DNA of 64,000 nucleotides. It comes from Haloarcula salina (GTDB lineage: Archaea > Halobacteriota > Halobacteria > Halobacteriales > Haloarculaceae). The position numbers and the translations under genes were made by a program. The notes under the pieces are model-generated. The model searched no databases, was not told the origin of the DNA, and saw only the letters and a program-made list of their open reading frames with translations. Shown here piece after piece: positions 1-7,333 of the stretch (position 1 is the first letter of the stretch; each line of letters starts with the position of its first letter). The stretch covers positions 62,001-126,000 of the forward strand of contig NZ_WRXL01000008.1 of the NCBI RefSeq assembly GCF_010119195.1, read 5' to 3'.

Positions 1-35
1 ACACAGACGACGGCGAGGGCGAGGGGGCGGCGCAT
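1..35 (-). CDS. 5' end of a divergent gene, possible secreted protein (partial)
   Basis: An ATG on the minus strand at 35-33 opens a frame reading MRRPLALAVVC before the window ends. Two arginines followed by a hydrophobic run look like the start of a signal peptide or a membrane anchor. Only eleven codons are visible, so this is weak. It would be transcribed divergently from the hydrolase at 112. Confidence 0.3.
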   Translation of the reverse strand, partial: MRRPLALAVVC

Positions 36-111
36 CTACCTGAACGTGGGCCAGCGCAGTGAAAAGTCACACGGGGTAACGTTGGTACTCCGTCGGCCCG
101 AACGTCCGCGT

Positions 112-684
112 ATGGAACTCGATCCGTCACAGACCGCGCTCGTCGTGGTGGACATGCAGAACGGCTTCTGTCACCCCGACGGGACCCTCTACGCGCCGGA
201 CAGCGAAGCGGCCGTCGACCCCTGCGGCGACCTGGTCGACCGCGCCCGCGAGGCCGGGGCCAGCGTCGTCTTCACTCGCGACGTGCACCCGCCCGGGCAG
301 TTCGAGGACGCCCACTACTACGACGAGTTCGAGCGCTGGGGCGAACATGTCGTCGAGGGCTCGTGGGAGGCCGAGCTGGTCGCGGACCTCGACCCGGCCG
401 AGGAGGACCTGGTCGTGGTCAAGCACACCTACGACGCCTTCTACCAGACGGAACTGGAGGGCTGGCTCGACGCCCACGGCGTCGAGGACCTCGTCATCTG
501 CGGCACGCTCGCCAACGTCTGCGTGCTCCACACCGCCTCCAGCGCCGGCCTGCGAGACTACCGCCCGGTTCTGGTCGAGGACGCCGTCGGCTTCATCGAG
601 GAAGACCACCGCGAGTACGCGCTGGAGCACGCCGACTGGCTGTTCGGCGAAGTGACCGACCGCGCGGGCCTCGACTTCGCCTGA
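112..684 (+). CDS. Isochorismatase-family cysteine hydrolase (nicotinamidase-like)
   Basis: This 190-residue protein has the cysteine hydrolase fold of the isochorismatase/nicotinamidase superfamily. The expected catalytic triad is visible: Asp14 in VVDMQNGF, Lys104 in VVVKHTYDAF and Cys137 in TLANVCVLH, where the last motif is the usual nucleophile context. The ATG at 112 is preferred over an upstream frame opening at 46 because family members begin a few residues before the VVDMQN strand. Nicotinamidase (nicotinamide to nicotinate, NAD salvage) is the likeliest activity, but the family also includes other amidases and isochorismatases, so no gene symbol is given. It is cytoplasmic, with no operon partner. 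Confidence 0.85.
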   Translation: MELDPSQTALVVVDMQNGFCHPDGTLYAPDSEAAVDPCGDLVDRAREAGASVVFTRDVHPPGQFEDAHYYDEFERWGEHVVEGSWEAELVADLDPAEEDLVVVKHTYDAFYQTELEGWLDAHGVEDLVICGTLANVCVLHTASSAGLRDYRPVLVEDAVGFIEEDHREYALEHADWLFGEVTDRAGLDFA

Positions 685-702
685 TGGCTGGCCGTCGCGA
701 CG

Positions 703-1554
703 CTACCCGGGGTCTGCGCCGCCAACCCCCTCGATAGTCACCCGCACCGCGTCTCCCACGTCGAGGTCGATTTCCCGGCCGACCAGTTTGACGCCGGCCC
801 GCTCTCGGTCGCAGAACAGCGCGATGCCGGTCACCGCCTCGCCGTTCGCGAGGACGGTCACGTCGTCCCACGCGACGGTGCGCCCGTCGGCCGTTCCGAC
901 CCGCTTCCCCGCGAGCGCGGCGTGCTCACCCCCACGACCGCCGAGCAAACCGCCCCCGTCGTAGTGCGGGAAGCCGCCGTCGAGGACACTGGGATTTCCG
1001 CCTCCGACACCGTTCGCGACTCCGGCGAAGCGTTCGCCCGGCGCGGGATGTTCGGGCGCGTCGAGTCGCGCCCACGTCTCACCGGCCGCGACGACCGTCC
1101 CGCGTCCGTCCCACGGGACCGCCTCGACATCGGCGGCCACGTCGACGGGGAGCGATCCCGACGCCCGATAGGAGTTCGCGTCAGGGTCGCGAAACCCCAG
1201 GTGGACGTGGTTCGGGACCCACGGCGCGAAAAAGCCCGCCCGGACCAGGTCGCCGAGGTCGTCGCCCACCGCGACCGACTCGCCGGGTTCGACGCGCGGG
1301 TCGACGTGGAGTATCCGGGCGACGTGCTCGCCCGTGTCGACCAGGACGAGGTGGTCGTGCTCGGCGGCGTAGGCCTTCGGCGGCGCGCGGACCGTCTTCG
1401 TGTCGAGGACCTCGCCGGCGACCGGCGACGGCGCACACGCGCCCTCGGGATACAGGTCGATCGCGCACCCCTCGTCGTGGGCATCGAACGGGGAGTTGTA
1501 CAGCGAGAAGCGGTAGTACTGGGCGAGTACGTCCCGGGGGAGCGTCACGGCCAT
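703..1554 (-). CDS. M23/LytM-like haloarchaeal protein of unknown function
   Basis: A 283-residue protein. Its N-terminal half has the layout of a LytM/M23 beta barrel: a histidine and aspartate in HDEGCAIDLYPEG near residue 26, PVAGEVL, and a histidine pair in PNHVHLGF near residue 133. These positions fit the HxxxD and HxH zinc ligands of M23 peptidases. Haloarchaea lack peptidoglycan, so a murein substrate is unlikely and the true role is unknown. No signal peptide is seen. The rest of the protein is glycine-rich and matches nothing I recognise. The gene converges on the hydrolase at 112-684 with an 18-base gap. The metallopeptidase fold is an inference from motif spacing only. Confidence 0.7.
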   Translation of the reverse strand: MAVTLPRDVLAQYYRFSLYNSPFDAHDEGCAIDLYPEGACAPSPVAGEVLDTKTVRAPPKAYAAEHDHLVLVDTGEHVARILHVDPRVEPGESVAVGDDLGDLVRAGFFAPWVPNHVHLGFRDPDANSYRASGSLPVDVAADVEAVPWDGRGTVVAAGETWARLDAPEHPAPGERFAGVANGVGGGNPSVLDGGFPHYDGGGLLGGRGGEHAALAGKRVGTADGRTVAWDDVTVLANGEAVTGIALFCDRERAGVKLVGREIDLDVGDAVRVTIEGVGGADPG

Positions 1555-1798
1555 CGCCGTCGGTTAGGTGCGCGCCAGCAAGTGGCTGTCGCCCGAGGGT
1601 TCAAGTCCGATGCCGGGGCCACCCGCGGACGATGCGCTGACTGTACACGCGACGGGGGCCGCGGGAGCGCGACACGTCCCGTCGCGAGGGTCGAGTGTCG
1701 CCTGTCCGCCATCGCTGCGCCAGCGGACTGCTCGGGCCGTCGGCTGTCTCCCCTACCCTGCCGCGGGCGTTTTGTCTCCGCGGACCCACTGTCGAGCT

Positions 1799-2482
1799 AT
1801 GCGACTGCTCCGGGGTCGGGCCGCCGACCCAGACCGGGACTACCGGCGGACCCGGGAGATGACCGACCGCGTCGCGTCGGACCGCGAGGCGGCGCTCCGC
1901 GTCTGGCGGCCCCACCGGCAGGTGGCGTTCGGTCGCCGGGACGCCTCCAGCGACGGCTACGAGCGAGCGCAGGCCGCCGCTCGCGACCGGGGCTACGCGG
2001 TCGTCGAGCGTTCCGTGGGCGGCCGCGCCGTCGCCTACACCGGGTCGACCGTCGCCGTCGCGCTCGCGGAGCCGACCGACGACCCTCGCGGGATTATCCA
2101 GTCCCGCTACGACCGAGTCAGCGACGCGGTCAAGCAGGCCCTCTCCGACTGCGGTGTCGACGCACGAGAGGGTGAACCGCCTGATTCGTTCTGTCCCGGG
2201 ACCCACTCGCTGCAGGCCGCCGGGAAGGTCGCCGGTCTCGCCCAGCGGGTCCGCCAGTCCGTCGCGGTGGTCGGCGCTGTCGTCGTCGTCCGTGACCACG
2301 AGGAGCTCGCCGCGGTGCTGACGCCGGTCTACGCGGCACTGGGCGTCCCCTTCGACCCGGACAGCGTCGGGAGCGTCGCCCGCGCCGGCGGGACCGACGA
2401 CCCCGACCGCGTCGCCGCGGCGCTCGAAGCGGCGCTGACGGCGGAGCGGGACGCTTCGGTGAGCCACATCCGAGACACTTAG
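1799..2482 (+). CDS. Lipoate-protein ligase A-like / biotin-lipoate transferase fold protein
   Basis: A 227-residue protein matching the LplA/octanoyltransferase fold. The family pattern of an Arg-rich strand followed by a Gly-Gly-Arg-Ala-Val loop appears as VGGRAVAYTGSTVAVAL (about residues 70-86), corresponding to the RxxGGGxVxH substrate loop. A later CPGTHSLQAAGKVAGLAQRV segment matches the conserved lysine-containing strand (K in AAGKVAG). The ATG at 1799 gives the right N-terminus; the in-frame extension back to 1568 lies in non-coding sequence. It would attach lipoate or octanoate to 2-oxoacid dehydrogenase or GcvH proteins, but the exact donor cannot be told. dihydroorotase follows 24 bases later. 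Confidence 0.75.
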   Translation: MRLLRGRAADPDRDYRRTREMTDRVASDREAALRVWRPHRQVAFGRRDASSDGYERAQAAARDRGYAVVERSVGGRAVAYTGSTVAVALAEPTDDPRGIIQSRYDRVSDAVKQALSDCGVDAREGEPPDSFCPGTHSLQAAGKVAGLAQRVRQSVAVVGAVVVVRDHEELAAVLTPVYAALGVPFDPDSVGSVARAGGTDDPDRVAAALEAALTAERDASVSHIRDT

Positions 2483-2506
2483 GGGTTCGCCCGGCCGACT
2501 GGGGGT

Positions 2507-3829
2507 ATGCTCATCCGCAACGCGACGCTGCCCGACGGTCGCCAGCGCGACGTCCGGGTGCGTGGCGAGTCCATCGCCGAGGTCGGTCGCGACCTCGACG
2601 CCGACGATCAGCACGTCATCGAAGCGACGGGCAAGCGCCTGTTCCCCGGCATGATCGACGCCCACGTCCACTTCCGCCAGCCCGGCTATCCGCACAAGGA
2701 GACGTGGGAGACGGGCGCTCGCTCCGCGGCGGCCGGCGGGGTCACGACCGTGGTCGACCAGCCCAACACCGACCCGCCGACGATCGACGGCGAGGCGTTC
2801 GATCAGAAGGCCGAATTCGCCGCCGACGCCGTCGTCGACTGGGGCATCAACGGCGGCGTCACGGCCGACTGGATCCCGAACGTCCTCCTGCGCCGGCGAC
2901 TCTTCGCCCTCGGCGAGGTGTTCCTCGCCGACTCGACCGGCGACATGGGCATCGAGGCCGACCTGTTCGCCGACGCGCTCGACGCCGCGACGGAGAAGGG
3001 CGTGCCGGTCACGGTTCACGCGGAGGACGCCGACTACTTCAACGACGACGCCCGCGCCCGCGACGACGCCGACGCCTGGAGCGCGTTCCGAACCGCGAAG
3101 GCGGAGGCGAAAGCCGTCGAACGCGCCTGTTCGGTGGCGAACGAGCGCGACGCGACGATCCACATCGCTCACACCTCTACGCCGGAGGGCGTCGACATCG
3201 CCAGCGAGGCCGGAATGACCACCGAGGTGACGCCCCACCACCTGCTGCTCTCCCGTCGCGACCTCTCCGACCTGGGTACGTTCGGCCGGATGAACCCGCC
3301 GCTGCGCCGCGAAAAGCGCCGGCTGCAGCTCTACGACCGCGTCGTCGACGGCACCGTCGACATGATCGCGACCGATCACGCGCCCCACACCCGCGAGGAG
3401 AAGGACGCGAGCATCTGGGACGCGCCGTCGGGCGTCCCCGGCGTCGAGACGGCACTCCCACTCCTGCTCGCCGAGGCCCGCGACTCGGACAGCGACCTCA
3501 CCTACGAGCGCGTCCGGGATCTCACCGCGCGCAACCCCGCCGAGGTGTTCGACCTCCCGCAGAAGGGCGCGATCGAAGCCGGCCGGGACGCCGACCTCGT
3601 CCTGGTCGACACCACTGAGACGACCGCGGTTCGCGGCGAGACCCTCCACTCGAAGTGCGACTGGACGCCCTTCGAGGGCTTCGACGCGGTCTTCCCGGAG
3701 TGGACGATGGTCCGGGGAACCGTCGTGTACGAGCGCGGCGACGCGCTGGGCGACGGGGGCGAGGAGGACGTGTTCTACGACCACCAGGGCGAGAACGTCC
3801 GCGACGCGGACGCCGAAGTGGTCGAGTAG
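2507..3829 (+). CDS. pyrC: Dihydroorotase
   Basis: A 440-residue amidohydrolase that cyclises N-carbamoyl-aspartate to dihydroorotate, step three of pyrimidine synthesis. The zinc-binding HxH lies in GMIDAHVHFRQPG (about residues 46-58), followed by the substrate Arg in HFRQPG. The later metal histidines are in HIAHTSTPEG, and the catalytic aspartate is in MIATDHAPHT. Length and motif order match type I dihydroorotases. The ATG at 2507 lies directly at the first beta strand (MLIRNATL). A related allantoinase is possible, but the HFRQPG motif favours dihydroorotase. Confidence 0.92.
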   Translation: MLIRNATLPDGRQRDVRVRGESIAEVGRDLDADDQHVIEATGKRLFPGMIDAHVHFRQPGYPHKETWETGARSAAAGGVTTVVDQPNTDPPTIDGEAFDQKAEFAADAVVDWGINGGVTADWIPNVLLRRRLFALGEVFLADSTGDMGIEADLFADALDAATEKGVPVTVHAEDADYFNDDARARDDADAWSAFRTAKAEAKAVERACSVANERDATIHIAHTSTPEGVDIASEAGMTTEVTPHHLLLSRRDLSDLGTFGRMNPPLRREKRRLQLYDRVVDGTVDMIATDHAPHTREEKDASIWDAPSGVPGVETALPLLLAEARDSDSDLTYERVRDLTARNPAEVFDLPQKGAIEAGRDADLVLVDTTETTAVRGETLHSKCDWTPFEGFDAVFPEWTMVRGTVVYERGDALGDGGEEDVFYDHQGENVRDADAEVVE

Positions 3830-3837
3830 CCGGAACC

Positions 3838-4227
3838 TCACCGCTCTCTGACCCGATCGAGCCGGAAGGCCGGGACGGGAAAGAGAAAGCCGTAGCAGAG
3901 CCGATAACACAGGACGCCGACCCCGAACCCGGAGAGCGCGCCGGCGAGGACGACAGCCACACTCGCCTCGATGACGACGACGAACCCCGCTACGACGGCC
4001 GCGAGGACGACGAGCGACGCCAGCGCGGTCACCTCCGGGTACACGCCCGGGACCGCGGCGTGTTCGACGGCGTACAGCGCCGCCGCAGTCAGCAGGCCGA
4101 CCACCGCCAGCGTCGGGAGCACGGTAAACAGCGCCGGGCCCGCCTCCGCGTAGCCGAGCACCGAGCCGCCGAGCCCGATCGCGAGGTCGGTTCGCAGGAC
4201 TCGCTGTCTCGCTTCGCGGTCCGACAT
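3838..4227 (-). CDS. Small multi-pass membrane protein, unknown function
   Basis: A 129-residue hydrophobic protein with three to four predicted transmembrane helices (around LAIGLGGSVLGY, LPTLAVVGLLTAAALYAV, VTALASLVVLAAVVAGFVVV and VVLAGALSGFGVGVLCYRL) and a basic, arginine-rich C-terminus. The start at 4227 places a short acidic-basic leader before the first helix. An alternative ATG at 4263 adds twelve residues. Frames running further upstream enter the 117-base tandem repeat and are not credible. It converges on dihydroorotase with an 8-base gap. I do not recognise a family. Confidence 0.65.
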   Translation of the reverse strand: MSDREARQRVLRTDLAIGLGGSVLGYAEAGPALFTVLPTLAVVGLLTAAALYAVEHAAVPGVYPEVTALASLVVLAAVVAGFVVVIEASVAVVLAGALSGFGVGVLCYRLCYGFLFPVPAFRLDRVRER

Positions 4228-4270
4228 CGCGGACCCTCGCGGCTCCGATCCGGGATCGCTCATCTCACCG

Positions 4271-4367
4271 ACGTGTTCGGACACGCACGGCGGGCTTCGC
4301 GGTTCCACCCCTCGTGGGCCCGAGATCCCTCCGGAATCTCGCGGTCCGAGTGGGCCTACTCGTCCGC
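4271..4367. repeat. Tandem duplication, copy 1 (contains a copied gene 3' end)
   Basis: About 97 bases that recur 117 bases further on with roughly nine mismatches. The copy carries a hairpin (4321-4341, stem CGAGAT/ATCTCG). At 4356-4358 it carries a stop codon preceded on the minus strand by codons for Ala-Asp-Glu, the same last residues as the real gene ending at 4473. So it duplicates the 3' end and downstream hairpin of that gene. Confidence 0.85.
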
Positions 4368-4387
4368 TGCAAGCGAGGCGGACGACT

Positions 4388-4484
4388 ACGTGTTCGGACA
4401 CGCACAGCGGGCTTCGCGGTTCCACCGCTCGTGGGCCCGAGATTCCTCCGGAATCTCGCTGTCCGAACTGGTCTACTCATCCGC
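4388..4484. repeat. Tandem duplication, copy 2 (original gene 3' end and hairpin)
   Basis: The partner of the repeat at 4271, offset by 117 bases. It includes the true last codons of the gene on the minus strand (stop at 4473-4475). Just downstream of that stop is a perfect 9-base-pair hairpin, CGAGATTCC/GGAATCTCG with loop TCC, at 4438-4458. That hairpin may act as a transcript end or RNA-stabilising element. Confidence 0.85.
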
Positions 4485-5210
4485 CTCGAACTCGTGGCCG
4501 CACTCCGGACAACACACCTCGTCGTGTCGCAGCGCGGCCGACTGCTCGCGGACCTCTCGCATCACGGTCGAGATGCGATCCTCGGCCTCCATCTCGTCCT
4601 CGACGGCGAGGTCGACGCCCTCGACTTCGAGCAGGAACTTCGCGACCTCCGTGGCCTCGTACATCACGTCGTCGAGTTCCTCGGCGGTGAAGAAGTCGCA
4701 CATCGCGCCGTAGAGGAACGTCGCGCCGGCCTTCCGGACCTTGTCCTCGAAGGCCGAGCGGGCCTGATTGACGGCCTGCGGAGTGTACGTGTCGGTCATG
4801 AACGGGACGAGTTCCGGGAGGTTCTCGCCGATCTTCGTCATCTCGACGCCCGTCTCGGTCCGGAAGTCGGCACAGAGGCGCGCGATAGCCCACTCGCGGG
4901 CGGTGATGTACGTCCGGTCCCTGAGGAAGTCGTTGGCCCGGTCGTAGGTCCCGCCCTCGATCTTTTTGAAGCGGTCGTACTTTCGTACGTCGGCCGGCAC
5001 GTCGGTGTTCTGGACCGCTGGGTCCTGCTCGTCGGCCGCGTCGGCGACTCCATCGTCGGCTTCCTCGGCGGTCCCCTCGTCTGCCCCGCTCGGCTCTCCG
5101 TCCCCGTCCCCAGTGTGTTCGTCGCTCTCGGTCGCCGGCCGGTCGCTCGGCTCCGGTTCGGCGTCCCCTCCGTCGATGTCCGTCTCGTCCGGCGATGCGC
5201 CCTCGGTCAT
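4473..5210 (-). CDS. Conserved haloarchaeal protein with C-terminal zinc-ribbon-like CxxC (DUF5806-type?)
   Basis: A 245-residue protein. The first 75 residues are an acidic, low-complexity tail (Glu/Asp/Ala/Gly). The folded part starts near VRKYDRFKKIEGGTYDRAN and is mostly helical, ending in CCPECGHEFEADE, a single CxxC knuckle. I recall this as a halophile-specific family (probably DUF5806), but this was not verified. The ATG at 5210 is chosen because the extension to 5270 crosses the probable promoter. Function unknown; a nucleic-acid or protein-binding role is only a guess from the zinc knuckle. Confidence 0.75.
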   Translation of the reverse strand: MTEGASPDETDIDGGDAEPEPSDRPATESDEHTGDGDGEPSGADEGTAEEADDGVADAADEQDPAVQNTDVPADVRKYDRFKKIEGGTYDRANDFLRDRTYITAREWAIARLCADFRTETGVEMTKIGENLPELVPFMTDTYTPQAVNQARSAFEDKVRKAGATFLYGAMCDFFTAEELDDVMYEATEVAKFLLEVEGVDLAVEDEMEAEDRISTVMREVREQSAALRHDEVCCPECGHEFEADE

Positions 5211-5325
5211 GGCCGACGTTGGGTCCCCGCGGCGAAAAAGGGTATCGCCGCGAGACGCCACTCCAAACAACTGTGTGACACGTTCGCCAGGTGGCTTTTT
5301 GACCGGGGGTATACAAGTCCCGGCT

Positions 5326-5697
5326 ATGAACGTACTGCTCGGTGTCGGGGGCAGCGATCTGTCCTACCGCGCACTGGATGAAACGTTGACACGAGCCTCG
5401 GAGACGGGCGACGACTTGACGGTCGCGGTCTACGAGGACGACGACGCGGACGAGGGCGTAGAGACGGTCTCTCGACGCGTGCGAGAACGGATCGAGGAGT
5501 CCGGCGTCGAGGCGACGATCCGCCGTATCGAGGGGTCGTCCCCGGGGAGCGATCTGGTGAACATCGCGGAGAGCGAGGATTTCGACCGCATCGTTCTCGG
5601 CGGCGGCAACCGCTCACCGCTCGGCAAGATCCAACTGGGCTCCATCGTCGAGTTCGTCTTGCTGAACGCACAGACCCCGATCACGCTCATCCGATGA
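5326..5697 (+). CDS. Universal stress protein (UspA family)
   Basis: A 123-residue single-domain UspA protein. The N-terminal strand (MNVLLGVGGSD) and the C-terminal nucleotide-binding loop are present, the latter as GGGNRSPLGKIQLGS, matching G-2x-G-9x-G-S. ATP binding is therefore likely. A TATA-like stretch lies shortly before the ATG at 5326. The stop overlaps the start of the GNAT gene by four bases (ATGA), so the two are probably co-transcribed. It is one of three UspA genes within 2 kb. Confidence 0.88.
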   Translation: MNVLLGVGGSDLSYRALDETLTRASETGDDLTVAVYEDDDADEGVETVSRRVRERIEESGVEATIRRIEGSSPGSDLVNIAESEDFDRIVLGGGNRSPLGKIQLGSIVEFVLLNAQTPITLIR

Positions 5698-6215
5698 CTC
5701 GCACGTACCCAGACGACCCCGCGGACGCGTTCCCGCGACCGCCGCGGACGATCACCGACGGCGAGGGCCGCGAGATCGAGGTCGTCGCCGCCGACGCGAC
5801 CGACACCGAGGACCTCGTGGAGATGTACCTCGATTTCAACCCCGAGGACCGCGCGCAGGGCATCCCGCCGGTCAAGGACGAGGCGATCCGCAAGTGGCTC
5901 GACGTCATTCTCGGCGACGAGTGTCTCAACGTCGTCGCCCGACACGAGGGCGACGCGATCGGCCACGCGACGCTCGTCCCCGACAACGAGGACGAGCAGG
6001 AACTCGCGATCTTCGTGTTACAGGCCTACCAGGGTGCTGGTATCGGGACGGCACTCGTCCAAACGCTACTCGGTCACGGGCAGGACCAGGGGGTCGGGAA
6101 GGTGTGGCTCACCGTCGAGCGCTGGAACGAACCCGCGATCGCGCTGTACGAGAAAGTCGGCTTCGAGACGAGCAACACCGAGAGCTTCGAGGTCGAGATG
6201 GCGATTCGCCTCTAG
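5694..6215 (+). CDS. GNAT-family N-acetyltransferase
   Basis: A 173-residue protein with a GNAT domain over most of its length. The acetyl-CoA pyrophosphate loop is visible as LQAYQGAGIGTALV (about residues 107-120), fitting Q/RxxGxG/A. It is followed by the typical ALYEKVGFE strand near the C-terminus. The substrate is unknown. It overlaps the preceding UspA gene by four bases and converges with the UspA gene ending at 6212 by four bases, so the three are packed tightly. The coupling with UspA suggests a stress-related modification role, which is inference. Confidence 0.88.
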   Translation: MTRTYPDDPADAFPRPPRTITDGEGREIEVVAADATDTEDLVEMYLDFNPEDRAQGIPPVKDEAIRKWLDVILGDECLNVVARHEGDAIGHATLVPDNEDEQELAIFVLQAYQGAGIGTALVQTLLGHGQDQGVGKVWLTVERWNEPAIALYEKVGFETSNTESFEVEMAIRL

Positions 6216-6646
6216 ACGGAGAGGACTGGCTGACTCGCGTACTCGATGACGTAGAAGGCCGCGCGCCCCACGGCGTCCTCCGCGTCGGCCTCGCGCGGCA
6301 CGACGATGAAGTCCGACCCGATCGCTTCGGCCACGTCGAGCACGACGCTCCCCGGGGTCTGCATCAGCCGCGTCTCGGAGAACGCCGCGGCGGCCGACGT
6401 GTCGAACGCGCCGTCGTAGGAATCGGCGAACTGCGCGTGGATGTCGTCGGCGAAGGACTTGTGGATGTCGGCGACGACCTCCGGGTCCACGTCGCCGTTC
6501 TCGATGTCGCGGTGCAGTCGCTCGTCGACGACGAACAGGAGATGGATGTCCGCGTCGTATCGCTCCGCGACGGCGATCGCGTACTCGGCCGCCCGTTCTG
6601 ACTTGTCGCTGCCGTCGACTGGCGCGAGTACGAGGTCGATGTCCAT
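6212..6646 (-). CDS. Universal stress protein (UspA family)
   Basis: A 144-residue UspA-fold protein beginning MDIDLVLAPVDGSDKSERA. That is the standard first strand and loop, so the ATG at 6646 is chosen over an upstream frame to 6682. It has the usual AIAVAERYDADIHLLFVVD strand. The C-terminal nucleotide loop (DFIVVPREADAEDAVGRAAF) lacks the GxxGxxxxxxxxxGS pattern, so ATP binding is doubtful. It is on the opposite strand to its two paralogues. Confidence 0.85.
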   Translation of the reverse strand: MDIDLVLAPVDGSDKSERAAEYAIAVAERYDADIHLLFVVDERLHRDIENGDVDPEVVADIHKSFADDIHAQFADSYDGAFDTSAAAAFSETRLMQTPGSVVLDVAEAIGSDFIVVPREADAEDAVGRAAFYVIEYASQPVLSV

Positions 6647-6762
6647 CACACGCCACTGTGACCCCACCCGGCAAAAAGCCACCGAGGTCCGGGCCCCGTC
6701 GCCCGCCGCGTCCTGTCCGGGAAGGGACTGCTTATTTAATCGTGCCCGAAATAGCGTGGCGT

Positions 6763-7227
6763 ATGTTCGATACGGTGGTCATCGCCACGGACGGGTCCGG
6801 GAGCGCAGAGCGGGCCGTCGAGGCGGCGCTCGATCTGGCGGCGCGCTTCGACGCGACCGTCCACGGGCTGTACGTCGTCGACGCCGGCGAGGTCGAGGCA
6901 ACGCCGGAGGAGGTCCGCGAGGCGCTCGAGCGCGCGCTGGCGACCACCGGCGGTCGCGCCCTGTCGTTCATCCGCGAGGCCGCCGACGCCGAGGCCGACG
7001 AGGAACTCATCACCGCGGTCCGGCAGGGCGACCCCGCCGACGAGATCTGCAAGTACGCGAACGAGCACGACGCGGACGTCATCGCGAGCGGGACCCGCGG
7101 CCGTCACGGCGAACACGGCTTCCTCCTCGGGAGCGTCGCCGAGGAAGTCGTCCGGCAGGCCCCGATGCCGGTCCTCACGGTGCGCCAGCTCGAGGGCGAC
7201 CCCAACCCCGAGCGAGAAGGGGTCTGA
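6763..7227 (+). CDS. Universal stress protein (UspA family)
   Basis: A 154-residue UspA protein starting MFDTVVIATDGSGSAERAV. The complete ATP-binding signature is SGTRGRHGEHGFLLGSVAE near residues 107-125, with Gly-2x-Gly-9x-Gly-Ser spacing. It is divergent from the UspA gene at 6212-6646. The TATA-like TTATTTAAT at about 6732-6740 sits about 27 bases before the ATG, so the mRNA is probably leaderless or nearly so. It is monocistronic. Confidence 0.9.
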   Translation: MFDTVVIATDGSGSAERAVEAALDLAARFDATVHGLYVVDAGEVEATPEEVREALERALATTGGRALSFIREAADAEADEELITAVRQGDPADEICKYANEHDADVIASGTRGRHGEHGFLLGSVAEEVVRQAPMPVLTVRQLEGDPNPEREGV

Positions 7228-7333
7228 CCGGACGCGCCTCGTCCCGTAGCGCGTCGCACGCCGTCGCCTCTCCCTTCCACCCCTTGTCATTTGATACCGT
7301 GTCTATATCCCTACCGACCGGTATAGGGAGGGT

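Noticed and set aside
1568-1640. tRNA-like T-arm motif GGGTTCAAGTCC upstream of the lipoate-ligase-like gene
   Set aside because: No acceptor, D or anticodon stems can be folded around it, and the bases flanking the loop do not pair. It is probably chance.
1601-3910. A 769-codon open frame on the minus strand across the lipoate-ligase-like and dihydroorotase genes
   Set aside because: It is antisense to a clear dihydroorotase. GC-rich third codon positions remove stop codons on the other strand, and its product is arginine/valine-rich with no domain. The same applies to other long antisense frames, e.g. at 8858-11395, 26227-28308 and 35695-37674.
4265-4480. Open frames crossing the 117-base tandem repeat
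   Set aside because: They encode repeated arginine/serine-rich peptides that simply reflect the DNA repeat and run through the hairpins. Nothing suggests translation.
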